Origin: Bacillus sp. Xin1
GTDB taxonomy: Bacteria > Bacillota > Bacilli > Bacillales > Bacillaceae_G
DNA length: 64,000 nt
Direction: 5' to 3'
Assembly: GCF_013314535.1 (NCBI RefSeq)
Contig: NZ_JABUAE010000014.1
Location: 1-64,000 of the forward strand
The translations under genes and the position numbers were made by a program. Shown here in pieces: positions 1 through 8,807 of this stretch. The notes below the pieces were generated by a model. It did no database searches, was not told where the DNA came from, and worked only from the letters and a program-made list of their open reading frames with translations. Positions within the stretch are counted from its first letter, which is position 1. Each line of letters begins with the position of its first letter.

Positions 1-31
1 AAAAAAGTGTGGCCAAGGGCCACACTTTTTT
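1..31. terminator. Bidirectional terminator downstream of yneR-like gene
   Basis: A perfect hairpin: AAAAAAGTGTGGCC pairs with GGCCACACTTTTTT around an AAG loop. It gives a U-tract on either strand. It overlaps the stop of the minus-strand yneR-like gene and could also end a plus-strand gene outside the window. Confidence 0.9.
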
Positions 32-320
32 ATTTTTCATAATTAAATTGCGGGAAGTCATCACCGTCGTTAAGTGTAACAGATAAGTCATGCCCATCAA
101 AGAACCATTCATCATCCGATTCAATGAAGAAGTTAATGCCTTCTTCTTGAATTTGAGTGGCAGGATGAGCAGGATCGTCTTTACGGATGCCTAGAGAAAG
201 TCCCTTTTGAACAGTGCTGCAACCACCATATTGTACGAAAAATCGAAGTGTATCGCCAGATTGTAAGTTTAATTCATCTTTATACCAATTTACTGCTTCT
301 TTTGTTACGGAAAGATTCAT
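30..320 (-). CDS. yneR: HesB/IscA-like (YneR family) small protein
   Basis: A 96-residue cytoplasmic protein resembling Bacillus YneR, a distant member of the HesB/IscA (A-type iron-sulfur carrier) fold. It has a single Cys in a GGCS motif near residue 35, not the three conserved Cys of true IscA proteins, so cluster binding is doubtful. The start is the ATG at 320, which has GGAGG eight bases upstream; an in-frame TTG 15 bases earlier overlaps that RBS and is unlikely. In B. subtilis yneR also lies beside plsY, yneT and parEC, so the neighbourhood supports the name. The biochemical role is unknown. Confidence 0.8.
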   Translation of the reverse strand: MNLSVTKEAVNWYKDELNLQSGDTLRFFVQYGGCSTVQKGLSLGIRKDDPAHPATQIQEEGINFFIESDDEWFFDGHDLSVTLNDGDDFPQFNYEK

Positions 321-410
321 GTATAGTTCCTCCAAGTTATGTTGCTTTTTCTTTAGTATAAAAAATAACGCAAAAAGACGCTATTAATATGCTTTGCGTT
401 TTCTTTTTGC

Positions 411-566
411 GTTATCCCGTATTAATGGGCAGTAATACTCCCACTTCAAAATTCGGCGGGAGCAAAGAAGTTAGGTGGGAGATAAACTGCCCGTAAAAGC
501 CCGATTGGTTCAACTAATAATCAGTAGGGATGAAGAAAACCCCCACTGATTAAAGTTTCACTTTAT
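411..566 (+). repeat. bcr1-like intergenic repeat, full length (156 bp)
   Basis: It opens with GTTAT-CCCG and ends in a TTTCAC-TTTAT segment. The interior holds the pair GGGCAGTA and ACTGCCCG, and CAGTAGGGATG near CCCACTGATTA. Nearly the same sequence recurs at 57233-57389, with shorter forms at 18292-18413, 22327-22381 and 43404-43461. Length and TTTAT-type ends match the B. cereus group bcr1 element as I remember it. It fills most of the yneR-plsY gap. Confidence 0.85.
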
Positions 567-579
567 GTGGGTCACAACC

Positions 580-1176
580 TTACTTTTGTTTCTTTGTAAA
601 ATTCGCTTTCGGCTCAGTTTTATTTATAATTCGTCCAATATTGGCACGGTGTTTATAAATAACCATACCAGCTAATAAACACATCGCAACAATGAAGATT
701 TTATTCCCGTCAATAATTGATGCGATAACAGCAACAACAGCCGTTACCATAGAAGAAAGCGATACGTATCTCGTTGTAAATAGCAGGGTGAAAAAGACAG
801 CGGCTAATATTACAAAAATGATTGGCGTGTAGCATAAGAGTACTCCAGCAGAAGTTGCGACTGCTTTTCCGCCGCGGAATTTCGCGAAAATCGGATATAC
901 ATGTCCAAGAACTGCAGCTAATCCAAACCAAAGGGGATGGGTGTCTAAGGCGAAAATTAACGGTAGTGCTGTCGCTAACGTCCCCTTTAAAATGTCAGCA
1001 ATTGTAACGATAAAACCTGCTTTTTTCCCTAGCGTCCGAAATGTATTCGTTCCTCCTAAATTACCGCTACCATGCTCGCGAATGTCGATTCCATAACCAA
1101 TTTTTCCAACAACAAGTGCAAAGGGAATCGAGCCAAGTAAATAGGCAACGATAAATAAAAGATATGTAATAAGCAT
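580..1176 (-). CDS. plsY: Glycerol-3-phosphate acyltransferase PlsY
   Basis: An integral membrane enzyme that transfers an acyl group from acyl-phosphate to glycerol-3-phosphate, the first step of phospholipid synthesis in Firmicutes. The 198 residues are of normal family length. The three conserved loop motifs are visible: [11 protein letters not shown] at about 15-25, [13 protein letters not shown] at about 35-47, and a GHVYP[10 protein letters not shown] block at about 91-108. At least five hydrophobic segments are present and the C-terminus is Lys-rich. It lies on the same strand as the yneR-like gene but is separated from it by the bcr1-like repeat, so separate transcription is likely. 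Confidence 0.97.
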   Translation of the reverse strand: MLITYLLFIVAYLLGSIPFALVVGKIGYGIDIREHGSGNLGGTNTFRTLGKKAGFIVTIADILKGTLATALPLIFALDTHPLWFGLAAVLGHVYPIFAKFRGGKAVATSAGVLLCYTPIIFVILAAVFFTLLFTTRYVSLSSMVTAVVAVIASIIDGNKIFIVAMCLLAGMVIYKHRANIGRIINKTEPKANFTKKQK

Positions 1177-1317
1177 AAGTTCAGTCTCCTTTATTCAAAT
1201 GTGTTGATAAAGGGTAAAAAGAGTTTTTCCCGTATATTGTACCATACATTTGTAAAGATCACATTTCTTTTTTGTAAATGAAAAATTCAAAGTTTCTTAA
1301 AAAAACTTTCACAGGAA

Positions 1318-1333
1318 TGTTACATTTCTCACA
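1318..1333 (+). promoter_or_regulatory. Candidate Fnr box upstream of nrdD
   Basis: TGTTA-N6-TCACA resembles the Bacillus Fnr consensus TGTGA-N6-TCACA with one mismatch. It lies about 70 bases before the nrdD start. An anaerobic regulator site would suit a class III ribonucleotide reductase. This is a motif match only. Confidence 0.4.
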
Positions 1334-1342
1334 GATTGATTG

Positions 1343-1358
1343 GAACTATATGTTGTAT
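1343..1358 (+). promoter_or_regulatory. Candidate NrdR box upstream of nrdD
   Basis: GAACTATATGTTGTAT matches the core of the NrdR operator (ACACWATATATWGTGT-like) at nine of ten central positions. NrdR boxes usually come in pairs about three helical turns apart; I see only this good copy. NrdR is the standard repressor of ribonucleotide reductase genes, so the site is plausible by context. Confidence 0.5.
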
Positions 1359-1402
1359 CATTTTGTTAGTGAATTAACAAGATGTTGTTGGAGGTTTGGA
1401 AA

Positions 1403-3259
1403 ATGATGAAACAAAGTACGTGTGGAGAAGAATTAATGAAGATTTTTGAAACAATTGTCCACGGGAATGAGCAAGATTTAATGCAAGAAAATGCAAATGT
1501 TGATGGACGGTCTCCAATGGGAATGTTGGGAACATTTGCATCTGAGAGCGCCAAATATTATGCAATGGAACAGTTACTTTCTGAAGAAGTAAAAAAAGCA
1601 ATCAATCAAAATATATTATACCCACATGATTTAGACTTTTATGCGACAGGTACGACAACATGTTCGCAAATTCCTTTAGCACAAATGCTTGAAAAAGGAT
1701 TTCATACCGGGCATGGACATATGAGACAACCACAAGATATTAAAAGCGCGTTGGCGCTTTCTTCGATTATTTTTCAGGCAAACCAGAACATGCAGCACGG
1801 CGGTCAATCATTTGCCTTATTTGATATTGATTTAGCACCGTATGTGAGAAAAACATTTGAGAGAAATAAGAACAGATTAGGGGCGTATCCGTTAACAAAA
1901 GAGCAAGTAGAAGAATTTGCATGGAAAGAAACAGAAAACGATACGTATCAAGCTTGTGAAGCGTTTATTCATAATTCTAATAGTATGCATAGCCGAGGAG
2001 GTGGGCAAGTTCCGTTTATTTCTATTAACTACGGAACGGATACATCGAAAGAAGGAAGATTATTAATTAAGCAATTATTACGAGCGACTCAGGCTGGATT
2101 AGGAAAAGGTGAAACACCTATCTTCCCTATTCAAATCTTTAAGCTGAAAAAAGGTGTCAATTTTGAAGAGAGTGATACGAACTATGATTTGTTTGAATTG
2201 GCACTAGAAACGACTGCTGAGCGGTTGTTCCCGAATTTTTCATTTTTAGATGCGCCATTTAATGCAGCGCATTATGATGGTCGTTCAGAAAGCGAAGTAT
2301 GTTATATGGGCTGTCGTACGCGTGTTATGTCTAATATTCATGGGGAAGAGACTGCAATTGGAAGAGGGAATTTATCGTTTACTTCTATTAATTTAGTGAA
2401 ATTGGCATTGATTAGCGGTTCAAAAGAAGCTTTTTTTGAAGCTTTACATTATTATGTGGATCTTGGCATTCGTCAACTACTAGAAAGATTTGCTTACCAG
2501 TGTACGAAAAAGGCAAGAGATTTTCACTTTTTATATTCACAAGGAGTATGGCGGGACGGAGAAAAACTGCAGCCTGAAGATTCTGTTGCTGAAATTTTAA
2601 AACAAGGAACGTTAAGTATTGGTTTTATCGGCCTTGCAGAATGTTTAGTTGCTTTAACAGGAAAACATCATGGGGAAGATAAAGAATCATGGGATCTTGG
2701 AAATGAAATCGTGACCTTTATGAGAGAGAAGATGGATCAAGCGACGGAAGAACATCAACTTAATTTCTCTTTAATTGCAACTCCTGCGGAAGGATTATCA
2801 GGCAAGTTTGTGAAAAGAGATCAGGATGAATTTGGAATTATTAGTGGTGTGACAAACCATAATTATTATACAAATTCGTTCCACATACCAGTTTATTATT
2901 CTATTCAAGCAATTGACAAAATCCGCTTAGAAGGTCCATTTCATGCACTGTGTAATGGCGGACACATTACGTATATTGAATTAGATGGAGCGGCAGTTCA
3001 TAATCAAAAAGCATTAAAACAAATTGTGCAGGCAATGGCAGAGTATGGAGTAGGGTATGGATCAATTAATCATCCAGTTGATCGTTGTAAGTGCTGTGGT
3101 TACCATGGGGTCATCGAAAATGAATGTCCAAGTTGTGGAAACGAGAATGAGAATGAAATAGAAAGAATTCGTCGGATAACGGGATATCTTGTAGGTGATA
3201 TGTCGAAATGGAATAGTGCAAAACGTAGTGAAGAAGCGGATCGGGTGAAACATAAATGA
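1403..3259 (+). CDS. nrdD: Anaerobic (class III) ribonucleoside-triphosphate reductase
   Basis: An oxygen-sensitive glycyl-radical enzyme that reduces NTPs to dNTPs without oxygen. The C-terminus shows a zinc site, CKCCGY then CPSCG, followed by the glycyl-radical loop RITGYLVGD, in which the Gly after Thr carries the radical. CYMGCRTRV in mid-protein supplies candidate active-site Cys. From the ATG at 1403 (RBS GGAGG, 8-base spacing) it is 618 residues; an upstream ATG at 1382 precedes the RBS and is unlikely. The last codons overlap nrdG by ATGA, so the two are translationally coupled. Upstream NrdR-like and Fnr-like sites fit low-oxygen control. Confidence 0.97.
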   Translation: MMKQSTCGEELMKIFETIVHGNEQDLMQENANVDGRSPMGMLGTFASESAKYYAMEQLLSEEVKKAINQNILYPHDLDFYATGTTTCSQIPLAQMLEKGFHTGHGHMRQPQDIKSALALSSIIFQANQNMQHGGQSFALFDIDLAPYVRKTFERNKNRLGAYPLTKEQVEEFAWKETENDTYQACEAFIHNSNSMHSRGGGQVPFISINYGTDTSKEGRLLIKQLLRATQAGLGKGETPIFPIQIFKLKKGVNFEESDTNYDLFELALETTAERLFPNFSFLDAPFNAAHYDGRSESEVCYMGCRTRVMSNIHGEETAIGRGNLSFTSINLVKLALISGSKEAFFEALHYYVDLGIRQLLERFAYQCTKKARDFHFLYSQGVWRDGEKLQPEDSVAEILKQGTLSIGFIGLAECLVALTGKHHGEDKESWDLGNEIVTFMREKMDQATEEHQLNFSLIATPAEGLSGKFVKRDQDEFGIISGVTNHNYYTNSFHIPVYYSIQAIDKIRLEGPFHALCNGGHITYIELDGAAVHNQKALKQIVQAMAEYGVGYGSINHPVDRCKCCGYHGVIENECPSCGNENENEIERIRRITGYLVGDMSKWNSAKRSEEADRVKHK

Positions 3260-3708
3260 GAGTAATGAATATTATTCATGATAGTGTAGTAGATGGGGAA
3301 GGATTGCGGACAGTCGTGTTTTTTGCGGGCTGTCCGCATCGTTGTTTAGGATGTCATAATCCTAAGTCATGGAATATTTGTAATGGAACTGAAATGACCG
3401 TAGAAGAAATTGTGAAAGAGATTGCCAAAAATCCGCTTACTGATGTAACATTTTCGGGTGGAGATCCATTTTTTCAAGCTGCTGAAGTGAAAATCGTAGC
3501 AAAAGCGGTAAAGGATTTGAAAAAAAACTTATGGATTTACACAGGTTATACGCTAGAAGAGATACAGAGTTCTCAAAATAATGATATGATAGAATTGTTA
3601 CATTATGGGGATGTTCTGGTCGATGGAAGGTTTGAACTTGAAAAAAGAGATTTAACACTTCCATTTCGCGGAAGCTCCAATCAACGTATGATTCGATTGA
3701 AAGAGTAA
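3256..3708 (+). CDS. nrdG: Anaerobic ribonucleotide reductase activating protein (radical SAM)
   Basis: A 150-residue radical-SAM activase that installs the glycyl radical in NrdD using S-adenosylmethionine and a [4Fe-4S] cluster. The cluster motif CX3CX2C is at C26, C30 and C33, and the SAM-binding GGDP stretch is near residues 72-75. The length is typical. The ATG overlaps the nrdD stop by four bases; a second in-frame ATG nine bases on is also possible. The response regulator follows after 18 bases with no terminator between, so all three may be one transcript. Confidence 0.96.
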   Translation: MRVMNIIHDSVVDGEGLRTVVFFAGCPHRCLGCHNPKSWNICNGTEMTVEEIVKEIAKNPLTDVTFSGGDPFFQAAEVKIVAKAVKDLKKNLWIYTGYTLEEIQSSQNNDMIELLHYGDVLVDGRFELEKRDLTLPFRGSSNQRMIRLKE

Positions 3709-3726
3709 AAAGGCGGGATAGGTCAG

Positions 3727-4404
3727 ATGAATAAAACGGTATTACTTGTTGAAGATGAAAGAAGATTACGTGAAATTGTTAGTGATTATTTTCGCAATGA
3801 AGGTTTTGAAGTGATAGAAGCTGAAGATGGGAAACAAGCATTAGAATTATTTGCTGAACATACAATTGATTTAATTATGTTAGATATTATGTTACCAGAA
3901 ATAGATGGTTGGTCTGTTTGTCGTCGCATTCGAAAAGAGTCAGCAGTACCAATTATTATGCTTACAGCACGTTCTGATGAAGATGACACATTGCTAGGAT
4001 TTGAGCTTGGGGCTGATGAGTATGTAACAAAGCCTTTTAGTCCAAAAGTATTAGTTGCGAGAGCAAAAACTTTGTTAAAGCGCGCTGATGGGGCAGTAGG
4101 GGTGGCAGAAGAGAATGCACTTTCTATGGCAGGAATCGATGTGAATCGTCTTTCACGTACGGTATCGGTAAACGGAGAAGAAATAATATTAACACATAAA
4201 GAGTTTGAACTTCTTGTTTATTTAATGGAGAATAAAGGAATTGTATTATCACGCCAACATTTATTAGATCAACTTTGGGGATATGATTATTATGGTGATG
4301 ATCGTACTGTTGATACACATATAAAAAAGTTGCGTAATAAGTTAGGTGATAAAGCAAAACATATTGGAACTGTCATTCGAGTTGGATATAAGTTCGAGGA
4401 ATAG
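3727..4404 (+). CDS. OmpR/PhoB-family response regulator, orphan
   Basis: A 225-residue two-component response regulator. The receiver domain (about 1-120) has the acidic pocket VEDE at 8-11, the phospho-acceptor D53 in LIMLDIMLP, and a KPF motif near residue 102. A winged-helix DNA-binding domain follows (about 130-225), with the usual THKEFELL and DRTVDTHIKKLRNKLG segments. No histidine kinase gene is adjacent: nrdG lies upstream, and the 346-base gap downstream holds two terminator-like hairpins and then htrA. It is probably cotranscribed with nrdDG. Its partner kinase and regulon are not visible here. Confidence 0.93.
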   Translation: MNKTVLLVEDERRLREIVSDYFRNEGFEVIEAEDGKQALELFAEHTIDLIMLDIMLPEIDGWSVCRRIRKESAVPIIMLTARSDEDDTLLGFELGADEYVTKPFSPKVLVARAKTLLKRADGAVGVAEENALSMAGIDVNRLSRTVSVNGEEIILTHKEFELLVYLMENKGIVLSRQHLLDQLWGYDYYGDDRTVDTHIKKLRNKLGDKAKHIGTVIRVGYKFEE

Positions 4405-4455
4405 TTTTAGAAATTGAAAAAACGATAGAAAAGCTTTCCTTTTTGGTTGGAAGAG

Positions 4456-4494
4456 AGGATCCGCCCATGGGTAGAAGCGGTGAGGTCCTTTTTT
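4456..4494 (+). terminator. Terminator-like hairpin after response regulator
   Basis: AGGA and CCGC pair with GCGG and TCCT, with a few unpaired bases, and are followed by a run of six T. It probably ends the nrdDG-regulator transcript. Confidence 0.6.
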
Positions 4495-4510
4495 AGCCCC
4501 ACGCTGAATG

Positions 4511-4552
4511 AAAACAGAAAGAGAAAACGAGTGTAGGTCTCTTTTTGTTTTT
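4511..4552 (+). terminator. Second terminator-like hairpin before htrA
   Basis: AAAACAGAAAGAGA pairs with TCTCTTTTTGTTTT around a 13-base loop. With the previous hairpin it fills the first half of the gene-free 4405-4750 stretch. The remainder is AT-rich and presumably holds the htrA promoter; I see no coding remnant there. Confidence 0.55.
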
Positions 4553-4750
4553 CGTAGCAGTAACTTATATGGTGAAAATATAGTGCATTTACACTCTCTT
4601 TTTTAGATGCAAATGTACAAATTATAAATTTTTTGTCTACAATGTTGAATAAGAGTATTTTTTTAATTGGATTTCACGATGAGTTCACAAGAAGGACACA
4701 ACATGTGACTATACTGAAAATACGAATTCAGCAGAGAGGGGATATCAATT

Positions 4751-5980
4751 GTGGGATATTATGACGGACCAAATATGAATGAAGAGCATAGTGAAACGAG
4801 AGAAGTAAAAAAATCAGGTAGTAAAAAAGGGTACTTTTTTACAGGTCTAGTTGGAGCAGTTATCGGAGCTGTTTCCATTAGTTTTGCAGCACCTTATATG
4901 CCGTGGACAAATGGAAATGGGACGGTTTTAACATCTAATTCAAAAGTAGAGGGAACTGTGGTTCCTGTTGTCAATAAAGTAAAGGGTGAAACAGATTTAC
5001 CTGGTATGATTGAAGGAGCAAAAGAAGTAGTTGTAGGTGTTATCAATATGCAACAGAGCATCGACCCATTTGCGATGGAGCAAGCAGGTCAAGAACAAGA
5101 GGCTGGATCAGGATCGGGTGTAATTTATAAAAAATCTGGAAACAAAGCTCTGATCGTAACGAATAATCACGTAGTAGATGGGGCAAATAAACTTGCAGTG
5201 AAACTAAGTAATGGTAAAACAGTAGACGCAAAATTAGTTGGGAAAGACCCTTGGTTAGATTTAGCTGTTGTAGAGGTTGATGGATCTAATATTAATAAAG
5301 TAGCCACACTTGGTGATTCCAGTAAAATTCGCGCTGGTGAATCGGCTATTGCAATTGGGAATCCATTAGGTTTTGATGGTAGTGTCACAGAAGGGATTAT
5401 TAGTAGTAAAGAACGCGAAATTCCAGTGGATATTAATGGTGACAAACAGCCGGATTGGCAAGCACAAGTTATTCAAACAGATGCAGCAATTAACCCAGGG
5501 AACAGTGGTGGCGCATTATTCAATCAAAATGGTGAAGTCATTGGCATTAACTCTAGTAAGATTGCACAGCAAGAAGTAGAAGGAATCGGGTTTGCTATCC
5601 CAATTAATGTTGCAAAACCAGTCATTGAATCTCTTGAAAAAGATGGAACGGTAAAACGTCCAGCGATGGGAGTAGGAGTTGCATCTCTTGAGGATTATCC
5701 ACCGTATGCATTAGGACAATTAAAATTACCAAAAGATGTTACAAAGGGTGTTCTCTTAAGCAAAATTTATCCCGTTTCACCAGCTGAAAAAGCGGGACTT
5801 CAGCAGTATGACGTTGTTGTGGCATTAGATGGCCAAACAGTAGAAAACTCACTTCAATTCCGTAAATATTTATATGAAAAGAAAAAAGTTGGCGATAAAA
5901 TCGAAGTAACATTCTATCGAAATGGTGAAAAAATGACGAAAACAGCTACTTTAGCAGATAACTCTTCTGCTAAGAATTAA
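4751..5980 (+). CDS. htrA: HtrA/DegP-like membrane-anchored serine protease
   Basis: A 409-residue S1C-family protease, probably a quality-control enzyme for secreted proteins. A short cytoplasmic N-terminus is followed by one membrane segment (about 28-50), a trypsin-like domain, and a PDZ domain (about 310-395). The catalytic triad is visible as H140 (NNHVVDG), D170 (DPWLDLAVVEV) and S252 (NPGNSGGAL). The start is GTG at 4751 behind GAGAGGGG; an ATG at 4775 is an alternative. A perfect terminator follows immediately. The nearby orphan regulator could control it, but that is inference. Confidence 0.95.
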   Translation: MGYYDGPNMNEEHSETREVKKSGSKKGYFFTGLVGAVIGAVSISFAAPYMPWTNGNGTVLTSNSKVEGTVVPVVNKVKGETDLPGMIEGAKEVVVGVINMQQSIDPFAMEQAGQEQEAGSGSGVIYKKSGNKALIVTNNHVVDGANKLAVKLSNGKTVDAKLVGKDPWLDLAVVEVDGSNINKVATLGDSSKIRAGESAIAIGNPLGFDGSVTEGIISSKEREIPVDINGDKQPDWQAQVIQTDAAINPGNSGGALFNQNGEVIGINSSKIAQQEVEGIGFAIPINVAKPVIESLEKDGTVKRPAMGVGVASLEDYPPYALGQLKLPKDVTKGVLLSKIYPVSPAEKAGLQQYDVVVALDGQTVENSLQFRKYLYEKKKVGDKIEVTFYRNGEKMTKTATLADNSSAKN

Positions 5981-5981
5981 T

Positions 5982-6018
5982 AAAGAAAGTCTCTTTCGTA
6001 TTGAAAGAGACTTTCTTT
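5982..6018 (+). terminator. Terminator after htrA
   Basis: A perfect 16-bp stem, AAAGAAAGTCTCTTTC with GAAAGAGACTTTCTTT, around GTATT. The 3' arm itself supplies the T-rich end. Confidence 0.85.
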
Positions 6019-6052
6019 ATCGGCTATACTAAAGGAATAGGAGGGATTTACT

Positions 6053-6466
6053 ATGACAATTGAAAACCCAACTCGTACGGAAATTGGTGAAGTATTGAAA
6101 AAAAGCAAAACAATCGCAGTTGTCGGATTATCCAACAAACCAGAACGCACATCATATATGGTTTCAAAAGCGATGCAGGATGCAGGATATCGTATTATCC
6201 CGGTAAATCCGGTCATAGATGAAGTGCTAGGAGAAAAAGCAGTTTCGTCATTAAAAGATATTAAGGAACATGTCGATATCGTAAATGTATTCCGTCGTTC
6301 GGAATTTTTAATGGACGTTGCAAAAGAATTTGTAGAGATTGATGCGGATGTTTTTTGGGCACAATTAGGAGTACAAGATGAAGATACATATACATTTTTA
6401 AAAGAAAAAGGCTATACTGTCATTATGGATCGCTGTATTAAAGTAGAACATGCGATGACGCGATAG
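6053..6466 (+). CDS. yneT: CoA-binding domain protein (YneT family)
   Basis: A 137-residue cytoplasmic protein with a Rossmann-like CoA_binding fold, as in the N-terminal part of succinyl-CoA synthetase alpha subunits. A nucleotide-binding strand-turn (AVVGLSNKPERTS) lies near residues 23-36, followed by IIPVNP, and the end DRCIKVEH is typical of the family. The physiological substrate is unknown. A strong GGAGGG RBS precedes the ATG. In B. subtilis yneT sits directly between plsY and parE; here nrdDG, the regulator and htrA separate it from plsY. Confidence 0.9.
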   Translation: MTIENPTRTEIGEVLKKSKTIAVVGLSNKPERTSYMVSKAMQDAGYRIIPVNPVIDEVLGEKAVSSLKDIKEHVDIVNVFRRSEFLMDVAKEFVEIDADVFWAQLGVQDEDTYTFLKEKGYTVIMDRCIKVEHAMTR

Positions 6467-6543
6467 TATAGACATTGTAAGTGAAAGTTCGATTCAGCTT
6501 TAGTTAATACTTGCTAACTAAACAGATGAACGAGGTGTTCATC

Positions 6544-6639
6544 ATGAGATTTTTTAAAGGCTGTTTTTGGGGATTGCTACTTGCTATCCCATTTTGGATA
6601 ATTGTCATTTGGTTAATTGCCAAATGGTGGAGTGTGTAA
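6544..6639 (+). CDS. 31-residue hydrophobic membrane peptide
   Basis: The reading frame encodes an MRFFKG start, a hydrophobic stretch of about 20 residues (GLLLAIPFW then IIVIWLIA) and a KWWSV end. This is one predicted membrane span with a basic N-terminus. The ATG has GAGGTG seven bases upstream and the stop is followed at 6703 by a clear terminator. I do not recognise a family. The RBS, hydrophobic composition and defined transcript end argue for a real small membrane protein. Confidence 0.6.
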   Translation: MRFFKGCFWGLLLAIPFWIIVIWLIAKWWSV

Positions 6640-6702
6640 TTTGGAATACATATCCATTTCTCGTTGACAAACGATTATTTTTCTGAAATAGTAGCCTAAA
6701 GG

Positions 6703-6729
6703 AATCCTTGTGAAAAAACAAGGATTTTT
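6703..6729 (+). terminator. Terminator between small membrane peptide and parE
   Basis: AATCCTTG pairs with CAAGGATT, followed by TTT. It separates the upstream transcript from the parE promoter region. Confidence 0.75.
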
Positions 6730-6841
6730 CTATTGAGAATGGTATATAAAAGACATAACATAACTTGCCAAAAGTATGGTTAAGGCGTTATTCTATAATA
6801 GAAACGTATGTTCTGATTTGATTAGGAAAGGGGCAAGGAGT

Positions 6842-8806
6842 TTGGCAAAGCATCAGTTTCAATATAATGAAGATGCCATTCAAGTGCTTGAAGGTCTTGA
6901 AGCCGTTCGAAAACGCCCGGGTATGTATATCGGGAGCACGGACAGCCGTGGATTGCATCATTTAGTATACGAAATAGTAGATAACTCCGTTGATGAAGCA
7001 TTAGCGGGATTTGGCGACGAAATTTCTGTCGTAATACATAAAGATAATAGTATTAGTGTAATTGATAAAGGGCGCGGGATGCCTACAGGAATGCATAAAC
7101 TTGGAAAGCCTACACCTGAAGTGATTTTAACTGTACTTCATGCAGGTGGGAAGTTTGGACAAGGAGGCTATAAAACAAGTGGCGGTTTACACGGTGTTGG
7201 TGCATCAGTTGTAAATGCTTTATCAGAATGGCTCGTTGTAACGATTAAACGTGATGGAAATATATATGAACAACGTTTTGAAAATGGTGGTGTGCCTGTA
7301 ACAACACTAGAGAAAATCGGAAAAACGAAACAATCTGGAACAACGATGCATTTTAAACCAGATCCATCTATTTTCAGTACAACAAATTATAATTATGAAA
7401 CGTTATGTGAGAGATTGCGTGAATCTGCCTTTCTGTTAAAAGGCATGAAAATTACTATAAAAGACGAACGAAATGATCTAGAAGATGTTTTCCATTATGA
7501 AACAGGAATTGAAGCATTCGTTTCTTATTTAAATGAAGAAAAGGACTCTATCCATCCAGTTGTATACTTTGCTGGTGAACAAAATGGAATTGAAGCAGAA
7601 CTTGCATTTCAATTTAACGATGGCTATTCAGAAAACATTCTTTCATTCGTAAACAATGTACGTACGAAAGACGGTGGGACACATGAAGCTGGATTTAAAA
7701 CAGCAATGACACGTGTTTTTAATGAATATGCTCGTAAAGTTTCAATGTTAAAAGAGAAAGATAAAAATTTAGAAGGTACGGATATTCGCGAAGGGTTAGC
7801 GGCAATTGTTTCTGTACGTGTGCCGGAGGATTTACTACAATTTGAAGGTCAAACGAAAGGAAAACTTGGAACAAGTGAAGCACGTTCATCCATAGATGCG
7901 ATTGTGTCCGAACACTTAGCATACTTTTTAGAAGAAAATCCAGATGTAGCAACTCTTCTTGTGAAAAAAGCGATTAAAGCAGCACAAGCGCGTGAAGCAG
8001 CTCGTAAAGCTAGAGAAGAAGCGAGAACTGGTAAAAAGAAAAAACGTTCAGAAGGAACATTGAGCGGCAAGTTAACACCTGCGCAATCTCGTAACCCACA
8101 AAAGAACGAGTTATATTTAGTAGAGGGTGACTCTGCTGGTGGCTCTGCGAAGCAAGGGCGCGATCGTCGTTTCCAGGCAGTGCTGCCGCTAAGAGGTAAA
8201 GTAATTAACACGGAAAAAGCAAAGCTTGCTGATATTTTCAAGAATGAAGAGATTAATACTATTATTTATGCAATCGGCGGTGGTGTTGGAAACGAATTTT
8301 CTGTCGAAGATATTAACTATGATAAAGTTGTAATTATGACCGATGCTGATACAGATGGCGCACATATTCAAGTGTTATTACTTACATTCTTCTACCGATA
8401 TATGAAGCCGTTAATTGAAGCAGGTAAAGTATTTATTGCTCTTCCACCTTTATATAAAGTAAGTAAAGGAAAAGGGAAAAGCGAAGTAATTGAATATGCG
8501 TGGTCAGATGAAGAGTTAGATGATGTGACGAAAAAGGTCGGTAAAGGCTATATGTTGCAGCGTTATAAAGGTTTGGGCGAAATGAACGCGGATCAGTTAT
8601 GGGAAACGACAATGAATCCAGAGACACGTACGCTAATTCGCGTGAAAATTGATGATGCAGCAAGAGCTGAACGCCGTGTTACGACGTTGATGGGTGATAA
8701 AGTAGAGCCTCGTCGCAAGTGGATCGAGCGAAATGTACAATTCGGTATGCAAGAAGAAGGAAATATTTTAGAAAATGAAATGATTATGGAGACGGAGGTG
8801 GAATAA
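6842..8806 (+). CDS. parE: DNA topoisomerase IV subunit B
   Basis: The ATPase subunit of topoisomerase IV, which decatenates daughter chromosomes with ParC. The GHKL ATPase region contains [11 protein letters not shown] and [15 protein letters not shown]. The TOPRIM domain shows [14 protein letters not shown] and the metal-binding DADTDGAHI, and the C-terminus has the [10 protein letters not shown] block. The start is taken as TTG at 6842 (AAAGGGG eight bases upstream), giving 654 residues, the usual Bacillus length. An ATG at 6776 lacks an RBS and would add a tail not seen in the family. parC follows after one base. Confidence 0.97.
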   Translation: MAKHQFQYNEDAIQVLEGLEAVRKRPGMYIGSTDSRGLHHLVYEIVDNSVDEALAGFGDEISVVIHKDNSISVIDKGRGMPTGMHKLGKPTPEVILTVLHAGGKFGQGGYKTSGGLHGVGASVVNALSEWLVVTIKRDGNIYEQRFENGGVPVTTLEKIGKTKQSGTTMHFKPDPSIFSTTNYNYETLCERLRESAFLLKGMKITIKDERNDLEDVFHYETGIEAFVSYLNEEKDSIHPVVYFAGEQNGIEAELAFQFNDGYSENILSFVNNVRTKDGGTHEAGFKTAMTRVFNEYARKVSMLKEKDKNLEGTDIREGLAAIVSVRVPEDLLQFEGQTKGKLGTSEARSSIDAIVSEHLAYFLEENPDVATLLVKKAIKAAQAREAARKAREEARTGKKKKRSEGTLSGKLTPAQSRNPQKNELYLVEGDSAGGSAKQGRDRRFQAVLPLRGKVINTEKAKLADIFKNEEINTIIYAIGGGVGNEFSVEDINYDKVVIMTDADTDGAHIQVLLLTFFYRYMKPLIEAGKVFIALPPLYKVSKGKGKSEVIEYAWSDEELDDVTKKVGKGYMLQRYKGLGEMNADQLWETTMNPETRTLIRVKIDDAARAERRVTTLMGDKVEPRRKWIERNVQFGMQEEGNILENEMIMETEVE

Positions 8807-8807
8807 C

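Noticed and set aside
7849-8241. A 130-codon minus-strand frame inside parE
   Set aside because: It is a shadow of a highly conserved gene, with Ser/Arg/Phe-rich antisense composition.
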